This document shows, in pieces, positions 9,719-18,199 of a stretch of DNA of 64,000 nucleotides (the stretch's first letter is position 1; every line of letters begins with the position of its first letter). This DNA comes from Rhynchopus euleeides. Its lineage: Eukaryota > Euglenozoa > Diplonemea > Diplonemida > Diplonemidae. The stretch is taken from the NCBI GenBank assembly GCA_963210315.1, contig OY723242.1, positions 2,480,001 to 2,544,000 of the forward strand, in the 5' to 3' direction. The position numbers and the translations under genes were made by a program. The notes below the pieces were generated by a model. That model saw nothing but the letters and a program-made list of their open reading frames with translations, made no database searches and was not told where the DNA came from.

Positions 9719-10857
9719 ATGAGGCGATGCGGGGGGCGAGGGCACCGATGCTCACTGTGCGACATCCCAGAAGAACGCTGGTATCAACAGGTGCATCGAT
9801 ACCCGCACCTGACTCTCTCTGAGATGAAAGAGGCTGGCTACCCCTCCCTCTTGGCAGGTGTGCTTCCCAATGCCCGCTACGTCACCCCAGCACTCCATGA
9901 CTGCAAGGGGCTCGCCATGCGGCTGATCAGGGTACTGGATGAGACAACAAAAAAATATTCGACAAGACCTGTACAAACCTTGCACTGAATGTGTCGCAGA
10001 ATGGGACAGGTGCTCAGTTCCGGAAGGTCGTGCTTGCCATGTCACAGGACACCACCTACAAGGGCTTGTTCCGCTACCTCTTTGTCTCCCTTGCAGACCT
10101 CATGCATTTCCGGTATGCAGACATCCCCTGGCGCTTCTGGGGATGCAAGGATGAGTCAGCCCGGATTCCCTTCTTGCGTGCTCGGATCTCAGGGCATATA
10201 TTTCACTGGTTGATGGAGCATGCCGAAAAGGGATCAACGCGCAATGCCTACGTACACAGTCTCCATCATTGGTGGGCTCCAGAAGATGCAGTGCCTCTGC
10301 AGAACAACGACGAATTTGAAGAAGCAGAGAACGGACATCGCAAGAAAGATGCCGTTACAATCGCCAGCTCCGCAACTTACGAGAGAGATCTTGCGATGGC
10401 AGAAGAGAAGCGGCGCGCATCGGGCATGCCTTGGAAGGTTGCGCACCTGTCGCAGGACGGGATCCTCGGGTATAGAGAAGTCATCCTGTGTCCGTGTCTG
10501 CACACCCGACACGCTCATAGATTGGCTGTGTATGTTCTTTGCACACAGTTGACACAGCTGCAGAAGGGGTTTGTGCACTGCAACACACAGGACTTCGTTG
10601 AACCCATCAGCGCGCCCTACTTCCTGTTCCGGTTCCCCGAAGGACACCGCAAATTATCGCTCTGCTTGTGCAAAATGCCAATCCCGCTGGGGGCGACTTT
10701 CACACCATTCGTGTCATCCGAGGCGACTTTGAGCACGCTTGACCAACGCGCACAGCAGGAGGGGGATGACAGTTCTGACGAAGAAGATGAGGCCTGCAGG
10801 ATGGCTTGTCTTGCCCAAGGTGTAACACAACTACGACAGGCGATGGCCGCACTTTGA
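9719..10857 (+). pseudogene. Transposon-borne protein of unknown family, frameshifted
   Basis: Two overlapping frames (9719-9988 and 9991-10857) read as one protein of about 380 residues if a one-base slip in the A run near 9950 is allowed for. The N-terminal part has a CGGRGHRCSLC cysteine cluster and TPALHDCKG. The middle is rich in aromatics (FRYLFVSLADLMHF, PWRFWGC). The C-terminus ends in an acidic SSDEEDE stretch. I do not recognise it. Its position between the TIRs makes it a candidate mobility protein or captured cargo. Confidence 0.4.
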
Positions 10858-11174
10858 CACCTCAAATTCTAACCGCTCACCTCCGCAGGTGTAGCCGCTA
10901 CCAGGAGGATAGGTAGGTAGTCCAGAGTCCGGGGAAACTGACAGAAGCAAAACAAGCCCCTCCCCATCCCTCTTCCACCATGATTTTACCCCCCACGCCA
11001 GTAGACTGTAACTATATCATGGGAAAAATGGATGAAAATAGGTGAAAAGACTCCCGCTAGGGGGAGTCAGACTCCCCCTAGCGGGAGTATAGACTCCCGC
11101 TAGCGGGAGTCTTTGACACCCGCTCAGACTCCCGCTCCCAGACTCCCGCTAGGGCCGCTGGAGTCCACCGTGTG

Positions 11175-14100
11175 GGCAAAGCATCGCATGGGGTGCCCAA
11201 ACAGAACTTTCAGGTTTGCTCAAACGGGTAATGAACACTCTCAGAGAAGAAGATGAACAAAGCTTTCGTAAAACAGGTGTACGGAAATACTTTGTGGTGG
11301 AGAGTGTGGATCATGTCATGCAGAGGTTGAAACTCTCGTATGATGTGATAAAAAAGTCAAGCCCGAAGACGGAAGACTTCACCTCCATGTACACTACACT
11401 TGACCAGCAAAAAGTGATTGATGGAGTAATGTGGTGTGTGCAGAGGGCTTTTGACCTGAAAACTGATAAGGTACTGTCGAGAAGTTCAGGGGAGACCCGG
11501 AGAAAGAAAAAGTTTTTCAAGTGGTCAGTTAGTGATAGTGCAAAACAAGTTGTGTCGTACGAGGTTGAGGAGATTCGAAAGCTGGTGACTTTTGCGGTCC
11601 GCCACTCGTACATTCGTAACGGAGAAGTTTTACTCAAGCAAGTGCAAGGGATACCAACCGGGGGCAATGCCAGCCCTGACCTTGCCAACTTGTATTGCGT
11701 TGCGAAAGAGATGCAATTTGTTGAGTCCCTCACCCTACCCGAACAGAAACAGTTTGGGTTTTATTTTCGTTACATCGATGATGTGCTAAAACTTGGCTCG
11801 TCGATACCAGCAGAAGTCTACGGAATGGAGTCGGAAGATACGACTCGAGCCGTTGATGATGTTGTGTTTCTTGGAGCCAGGTTACGATGGCAACGATATG
11901 CGGGTGACCCGGAGAATGCAAGGACTCGTGTACGCTTTTCTGTGTTCCACAAGGAGTCGGACTGGGTAAATTACCAGCCGATCAAATACACAGATCGCAC
12001 AAGTGCAGCTCCGGTTTCGCAAGGGAGGGGTATCCTAATTAGCCAACTTATGCGGACGGCGATCATTTGTAATAACTTACCGGACTTCCGCCGGGAAGCA
12101 GAGCTGATTGTGCGACGGCTCTTGACTAGGAGCTATAAACCGCATGAACTGAAGGCAGCATGGGTCCGCACAGTAAGGGAGATCTTTTGTGTGGATCCAC
12201 GCACGCACGCAATCATGGAAGGTTTGTTTGCAGTGATCGTGCGTAAAGTGGAACAGGGCGTCCCCCCTCCGAAGGAGGCTCCCTTCATTTTTAAAGAACC
12301 GGATCGAGGGGTGACTAAACGGAAGAAATGTGCAGAAGTCGATGACACAGTGACACCCCCCACGCCCCTTACACCCCCACAGAATGTACCGTTGCCTGAT
12401 GGGTCTGAGTCACAATCTGGGCTATCCTCCGACATGGAAGGCCCGGCCCTGGGCACAGACCCTAAGGCACAGAGGGGTACAAAGCAGACGGGTAAAACCA
12501 GCCGGCATCATCCGCGGGCTATCGTGAATACAGGAAACACATGTTACTTAGCAGTCCTTGTCCAGGCAATGACTGACACTTTCTTGCCAACTGTTATGGA
12601 TATGTGTGTGCAACTCATCGACGCAGGTGTGGTGCTCCCACGGGTGTTACGGGAGTGGTACACAGTGTATTGTCGTGACCCGGATGAGTACAACATCAAC
12701 ACCCTGAAGAAAACCTTGGGGCAGGATTTCCAGGGTGGGGCCCAGCAATGTGCGGATGAAGCTTTTGGGAAAGGTGTAATGGGAAGCCTAACTCAAGCCA
12801 ACCAAGACCTAAATGTCAGGTTACTCGAGAATGAGCCGCTACAACAATTAGTTCATGGAAAATTAGGCTTTCCAGTTAGGCTACCGCTCCCTCTTTTCAC
12901 GGTGGAAACAATACGCACATGTGTGAAATGCGAGAGCACCAATGTTTCGCGAGGTGACTCGTTTTGCTTATGGTACGTGGGGTGCAAAAAAACTAAGCAA
13001 ACGATCCAGGAAAGGATTGACGCTACACTCCAAAAGGAGATGATGTCGTGTTCCCCTTTGCCACATTGCGAAACATGTAAGAAAAATGGCAAACAGACCA
13101 GCCTGATGACGTTTAAGGGGACAGCCCCGCCGTTCATGGCCATCGGGCTGAAACGCTTCTCTTTCAATAGGCAGAACCACACATCAGACAAAATTATAGG
13201 AAAGAGGCTGGTGGACCTCACACTTTCCCTTACTTTTGACGATGTTATTTCTTCCTTCGAACTTGTAGGGGTGGTGATGCACCATGGGTCTACCATGCAC
13301 AGTGGACATTATACATACCTCAATGTGTCTGAGGAAACAGCAACAAAATATGATGATACACTGGTCATGGAGGGATTGGACAGGGACATGGCACTCGAGG
13401 AGGCACAGGAGGATGCATACATGCTATGGTATAGGCGTGTTGAAGCCCATGATAGTGCCCCGCAAGGTGATCCCCCTGGCCCTGGCCCTGCCCCTCAGAA
13501 TGGAGATGGTGACACTAACATGGGAGAGTCTTTTGATAATGGGGGTGATGATGATCATCAAGACGATGTACACCCTGCCCCGGATGGGGACCAAGGGACA
13601 CCCCCAGCACAGGAGGACCCACCTGGCGATGAACCACAGGAGGGGGCCTTGCACGATGCCGTGTCCCCATCGTCGACCGTGGATCTATTAGACGAGTTAC
13701 GCAACAAGACACCGCCGGAGCAGAATTCCCACAACGCAGGGTTGCAGGACGTCATCATCGCGGAGGAAGGTGGTGCCAGATACGCTATAGTCTGCTGCGA
13801 GAAGGATGTTCACGAGGACCATACCCGACAACTACTCCTGGGCAAGGAAGCAGCGTGGCGTCACAACGTGATACGTGTTGCGGATAAGGAACGGTCTTCC
13901 CTTCAAAAAGCTTGGAACGAAGGGATCAACGTCTGCGCCCTTGTGGATCACGAGCGTGAGATACGGGATGGGATCCAGGTGCTTGAGGACGACGGCAGGC
14001 ACACCTACCATGCAATATTCCGGAGTGTGGGGGAAGCAGTGCAGGCTATCCAGTCCCGACACAAGGTGGCCCTCGACACGAGCCGTAAACTCTGCGTCGA

Positions 14101-15085
14101 CAGTGAGCAGCGTGCGAGTGAAGCTACGACGTACGCGAACGTGACACAGATGCAGATGCAGGAAGGGATTCAACGCGAACAGGTGGCGACGGAAGCACTA
14201 CAGGCAAACAGTGTAGTGGTGGACGACCTCACCAACCAGATGGGTGTCGCGAACGAGTGCATCTCGCAGGGTGCCCTACTTCAGCAGCAACTGCTCGAGG
14301 CTATGTCACATCAAGAGGAGGCACTGGGTTCACAGATGGCGGACGTGATGGTTTACCTCAAAGCCACTATCGAACAGTACCAACACCTCCAGGACGACAA
14401 CGCTGAGAAGACTGCTGCCCTCGAAGAGGCCCACCGCAAGATTTGGGAAATGGGGCGTATGTTCGTCCAGCAGATGGCCAGCGCGTGGGAGTTTGGCCAG
14501 TCGGAGCGTGCTGCCGGCGAGCAGGTCGGCAGGTGGAAGGCGCAACATACCCCGAAGCGGAAGCGTGAGGAGATGCCTGCTACGCCGATAGCCCACAGCA
14601 ACGCTGGCGTGATCGCAATTGCGGCGACAGGACAGGTGGATGACGCCTCGGAGTCGAGCTGCACGCAGCAGCCGGCGACGAAGACTCAACGCATGGGGCA
14701 GCCAGGGCAGCAGGATGGCGCGATGTCGGATGAGGCGTCGGATGCGTCGAGCAGCGACATCTACCTCCTGGCAATCACAGAGCACCCCGCAGTCTGTGCG
14801 CCCGCTGCGTCTGATATTGCCCAAGGCAGCGCACCAGCATCGACGGCTACGGGCCAGCCACCCGCGGAGCACCAACACGCACAGCAGGATGGCTCAACGT
14901 CGTCGTCGGACTCGTCAGACTCTTCGGACTCATCCGACTCATCGTCATCCCCAAGTTCCGAGAGCACGATATACCACCGCTGTATCACAGCGAACCCAGC
15001 GCTCTATTCAAGTCATGCGTCTGGAAGCTGCTTGAGAGATGGTGTGCAGAACGACCGCGGCTCGGGACATGAGTCCGATAAGTAG
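11175..15085 (+). CDS. Reverse transcriptase fused to a ubiquitin-specific protease
   Basis: Residues are counted from 11216. RT: DFTSMYTTL (Asp54) is motif A of Penelope-type RTs, QGIPTGGNASPDLANLY (about 145-160) is motif B, and FRYIDDVLKLG holds the catalytic YIDD at 186-189. A thumb-like region runs to ~330. After a Pro-rich linker, residues ~436-741 form a compact USP (peptidase C19): NTGNTCYLA with nucleophile Cys443, CVKC and CETC zinc-finger pairs, HHGSTMHSGHYTYLNV with catalytic His698, then KYDDTLV and AYMLWYRR. All core USP signatures are present, so a working deubiquitinase is plausible. The tail has an acidic Pro-rich stretch, a coiled coil (~950-1110), PKRKREE (possible nuclear signal) and Ser-rich runs. 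The frame is continuous, so it is a fusion and not neighbouring genes. Confidence 0.8.
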
Positions 15086-15426
15086 ATGATGGAAGCCTTC
15101 AAGAGAGACACCGTTTTTCTCACATTCCTCTTTTTTCTGCTTTCGTCAAAACACCCCCACCCCCAACCCATGTTTTTCTTATCAAATACGTTACGTACTC
15201 AGTATGGATCTTTGATGTGTGTAACACAAATATGTCATTGTTGACCCGCCTCCCCTTCGTGGGGGGTGAGGGCCAGGTGGGGTGTGCGACGACCACCGAC
15301 TGAGGCAAGACATATGGACACACAGGTAATTGAACATTGGGAGGATGTGGAAGGGTGGGTTCGTTTATAAAACTGGTCCCCAGGCCCCCCTCCCGTTGAT
15401 TCTTCGGGGGAGGCGGGGCTGGTAGA

Positions 15427-15510
15427 ACAGGGTAAACCCCATACCTTGCTCCCAAGGCAGGGCAGTGGTATGGATTTTCCAATCCAGTCACTGAGTGGTG
15501 AGGGACCTGT
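15427..15510 (+). ncRNA. Twister-like structured RNA, copy 1
   Basis: Closing helix ACAGG/CCTGT. Then GTAAACCCC, hairpin CCTTGC-TCCCAAG-GCAGGG, a variable hairpin (TGGATT-GGAA-AATCCA) and CTGAGTGGTGAGGG. Copies at 42924-43030 and 45242-45358 keep the single-stranded blocks while the helices change with pairing preserved. The blocks TAAAC, TCCCAAG and GTGG-GAGGG resemble conserved parts of the twister self-cleaving ribozyme. It lies 340 bp past the RT-USP stop, in the presumed 3' region of the retroelement. Confidence 0.6.
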
Positions 15511-15587
15511 CATGTTTACTGCTTCTGCTTTTACTCTGTATTTGCATTTGCGATGAGAAACATACTTGTTCCCACTACTAAACCCTA

Positions 15588-15656
15588 GAGTACAGGAAAC
15601 ATTGCTTGGAGTGCTGATAATGGATGGGATGTGGATGAGCATTACAAAGCAATTGA
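15588..15656 (+). repeat. 69-bp dispersed repeat
   Basis: Differs by a single base pair change or so from 24870-24938. It reads GAGTACAGGAAACATTGC through to CATTACAAAGCAATTGA. Both copies are in spacer and the surrounding sequence is unrelated. Function unknown. Confidence 0.6.
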
Positions 15657-15702
15657 CCACATCGCGTGCGTTCCAAGTTATTCCAACCCACTCACTCACC
15701 CT

Positions 15703-15721
15703 CCCCCCCCCCCCCCCCCCC
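15703..15721 (+). repeat. Poly-C tract (19 C)
   Basis: Uninterrupted C run about 85 bp upstream of the sulfotransferase start. Comparable pure C or G tracts are at 23742-23761, 35180-35215 (two runs), 42856-42871 and 60022-60042. Confidence 0.9.
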
Positions 15722-15806
15722 GGCAGACATGGCGTGACGCTGCCCCCTCCCACTCTCCCTTACGGGCACCACCCCTGCTGCAGCACAGCGGGGGGAGGGT
15801 CCCACG

Positions 15807-17375
15807 ATGGCAGAAGGAGGTGCGTGCCTGGTGTGCGCACAGCGCCTGAAGCTCGCTGCGGTGCTCGCAACCGCTGCGACGCTTCTCTATGCCGTGTCCC
15901 TCCCCAACACCGACGACCTGCTCGTCGCGACATCGCAGCGCCTGACGGAGCTCGAGACTCTCTCCAACACGATGATGCGCCTAAGGCGAGACACCCTTCT
16001 GCTCAAGGCAAACCTCTCGGCGGAGGGCGCGTTAGATATCGATCTGGACTACATCCCCTACACGACCGCCGAGATGAAGGGCTACAAGCTGGCACCCCTC
16101 CCTGGCAACCGCCTGAGTATCCCCCCTGTGCCACACACACCCCTCGGGATGCAGGCCGTGCGTCTCGCGCAGGCCAACGGCTGGCCCGACGCATGGAACG
16201 CGCGGCAGCGTCCCACGCTGTTCCTGTTAGGTCCTCCGAAGTCTGGCGCAACCTACATCGCAGGGTGCTGGCGGTACGCCATGATCGGAGACACCGAGAG
16301 GCGTGCCTACCCTATGGCCCGCGAGAGGTGGCCGCTGGAGTTCGACCGCCACGGCGAGCCCACGTGGGGCACCTCTGTGTGGGGCGGGTTCAGCATCCCG
16401 GTGGACCAGATGTGGAACCGCACGGGGTACCGCCGATGGGACCCCCCCAAGGAGTGGTACATCTACACGGCGCTGGGTGCCAACTGGGACTCGTGGATGG
16501 GGTTCGTGCAGCGGCGGCGCTTCCCCCCAGTGGAGGAGGGGTCGCGGCGCTGGGTGCTGATGGATGCGACCCCGACGTATATCATGAGCCCGACGGCGGC
16601 GGATGGTATCAAGCGTGACTTCGCGGAGGTGGGCCCCGGGCAGACGCACCTGCAGCCGAAGTTTGTGGTGTTCGTGCGGGACCCGCTTTCCCGCGGCTAC
16701 TCCCACTTCCTGCTGCACGCCGCGCGTCGGAAGAAGCTGGGGATGGAGTTCACAGCATCGGAGCGCATGTTCACCCGGCACCTGAGTGACGAGCTTGCGT
16801 GGCTCCGCTCCTTCCCCATCTGCAGGCTCATGCTGGACGACCCGGAGGGCCTGCTGGGCGACGTGATGAAGGTGCGGGCGGCGCTGTCGAACTGCATGTT
16901 CCAGCCGGATCCGTTGCAGGCAAAGCCGAGTTTCCTGGCCTTCGGTTTCACCGCCCTCGGGCTGCGGTACTGGCTGGAGCAATTCCCGGCATCGCGGTTC
17001 CGCGCCGTACGGTCGCGCGACCTGCGGCTCCAGAACCCATCAGGCCTGATGACCATGCTGGAGGACCTGTTTGATATGAAGCGCCTGAAGCCGCGTTGCA
17101 AGAAGCCTGGGGAGCGTACCAACGCCGAGTGCACAGGGCAGCTGCAGTACGACCATGCAGAGCTGTTCTGCTCGAAGGATTCACCAGCTCTTGCCGTGCA
17201 GGCGTGGACAACGGAAGCGGCGTCCCTCAACTACACCAAGGGGCACGTCGATGAGTTGCTGTCCTTCAAACGTATCGCGGACCGCTGGGAGTCGCTGCTG
17301 TATATGCTGCTCGATGCGTACAACATCCGCATCTGGGAGCCCCCAAAGACCACCGCAGCCCTCAAAGAAGGGTAG
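15807..17375 (+). CDS. Golgi-type membrane sulfotransferase
   Basis: 522 residues from ATG at 15807. Residues ~14-33 form a hydrophobic helix after a short tail (type II signal anchor), giving a lumenal catalytic domain. LLGPPKSGATYI (Lys145) is the 5'-phosphosulfate loop of sulfotransferases and VVFVRDPLSRGYSHFL (Arg291, Ser299) the 3'-phosphate motif; both bind the sulfate donor PAPS. NRTGY and NYTKG are possible N-glycosylation sites. The length suits the heparan/carbohydrate sulfotransferase superfamily, so it probably sulfates glycans or glycoproteins in the secretory path; the acceptor cannot be told. The frame is intact and GC-rich. Neighbours are unrelated. Confidence 0.85.
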   Translation: MAEGGACLVCAQRLKLAAVLATAATLLYAVSLPNTDDLLVATSQRLTELETLSNTMMRLRRDTLLLKANLSAEGALDIDLDYIPYTTAEMKGYKLAPLPGNRLSIPPVPHTPLGMQAVRLAQANGWPDAWNARQRPTLFLLGPPKSGATYIAGCWRYAMIGDTERRAYPMARERWPLEFDRHGEPTWGTSVWGGFSIPVDQMWNRTGYRRWDPPKEWYIYTALGANWDSWMGFVQRRRFPPVEEGSRRWVLMDATPTYIMSPTAADGIKRDFAEVGPGQTHLQPKFVVFVRDPLSRGYSHFLLHAARRKKLGMEFTASERMFTRHLSDELAWLRSFPICRLMLDDPEGLLGDVMKVRAALSNCMFQPDPLQAKPSFLAFGFTALGLRYWLEQFPASRFRAVRSRDLRLQNPSGLMTMLEDLFDMKRLKPRCKKPGERTNAECTGQLQYDHAELFCSKDSPALAVQAWTTEAASLNYTKGHVDELLSFKRIADRWESLLYMLLDAYNIRIWEPPKTTAALKEG

Positions 17376-18199
17376 CGGTGTGGCGGTGTGGGCAGACAGA
17401 AGAGTGCGCTCGGCTGCCTTCTGAACTGTTGCAATCATCCACAAGAGGGTTTGCGTATGGCAGAGAGAGAACCGATGCGCGATGCAGTTCATTGTGTTGT
17501 GTTACGGTTTCGGGTTCCCGAAGGTTTACCCTTCCCCCCCCCTCCTCTACACGGTGTCCGAGCTCAGGGTTGTGTCCAGGTGGTTGACCAGGCTCAACGG
17601 GTTACTGAGGGTTGAGAGCGGGTTGGTGGGTTCATCTTCTCCTGTTCCTATTCCTTGGGGGTGGGTGCTTGAAGTCCAAAGAAATCGGGTTGAGGTGCTG
17701 AATGCAAACAAAGGCTTCCGAAAGGGTGCACAAAGAGAGAGAGAGAGATGGGACTCTGCCAGAAAAGGGCCCGACGGTTGTTGGAAATGCGAAGATAGAT
17801 TGTAGCAGACCTTCGGAAGTGCCGCGAAACAGCCTTGATTCGGGTCTCCACCTCACTTGAATAAGCTGGCCGAGGGCATCGCGCAGCAACACATGCCCCA
17901 AGCCCGGGCCAGACCACGCACAGCCTTCATAGCGAGTGGAGATAGATGCCGCGACGTGCCCACCCCTCCCCTCCCTCTCTCGCCGTGTGGAAAACACTAG
18001 TACCCAAGAAGCTGACCCCCACCCACCCCAGCCCCTGCCCATCACTCCCCTCGCTTGTGTGTGTTGTGCACACCACCCCACCCCACGCCCCACAAGGAGG
18101 GGTTGTGCTCTTGGGGTTGCAGTGGTTGCACCGCCCCGTGACTTCGCCACACACAGCACCACCACCAGACACACAGGCAACACACAGGGAAGACGAAGG
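17376..18199. other. Spacer and DUF4116 gene 1 leader
   Basis: 17376-18010 shows nothing coding. 18014-18199 is a conserved leader shared with DUF4116 genes 2 (37587-37776) and 3 (40318-40456). It is Pro/His-codon-rich but is better taken as promoter/5'UTR, because the three copies accept indels there while the ATG and following frame are exact. Confidence 0.55.

Larger units (their letters stand above)
8800..11172. mobile_element. TIR DNA transposon with H2B-like cargo
   Basis: The ends are 18-bp inverted repeats: CACGGTGGACTCCAGCGG at the left and CCGCTGGAGTCCACCGTG at the right. Behind both ends lie iterated palindromes of the type ACTCCCGCTAGCGGGAGT (about 8848-8946 and 11049-11155) and a matching TTTTCACCTATTTTCA/TGAAAATAGGTGAAAA pair. 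The flanks share only TG, so the target duplication is probably 2 bp; that also keeps the host retroelement frame in phase. A second left-end-like block starts at 9605, suggesting nested or composite structure. A truncated relative is at 60909-61420. No DDE transposase was recognised, so the superfamily is unknown. Confidence 0.75.
4868..15510 (+). mobile_element. Penelope-like retroelement carrying a USP domain
   Basis: A reading frame of about 6.6 kb is split into three pieces (4868-5846, 7051-8799, 11175-15085) by two later DNA-transposon insertions. The pieces keep the same reading phase once each insert and one target-duplication copy are set aside. Domain order is low-complexity N-terminus, GIY-YIG nuclease, reverse transcriptase, ubiquitin-specific protease, coiled-coil/Ser-rich tail. 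A nuclease ahead of the RT is the permuted arrangement reported for some Penelope-like clades of algae and protists; canonical elements have it behind the RT. I do not know of a USP in this family. A twister-like RNA lies 340 bp past the stop. The 5' boundary and any terminal repeats were not found, so the start given is only the first methionine. Confidence 0.75.

Noticed and set aside
16227-16982. Long minus-strand frame opposite the sulfotransferase
   Set aside because: His/Arg/Pro-rich shadow of a gene with clear PAPS-binding motifs on the other strand.
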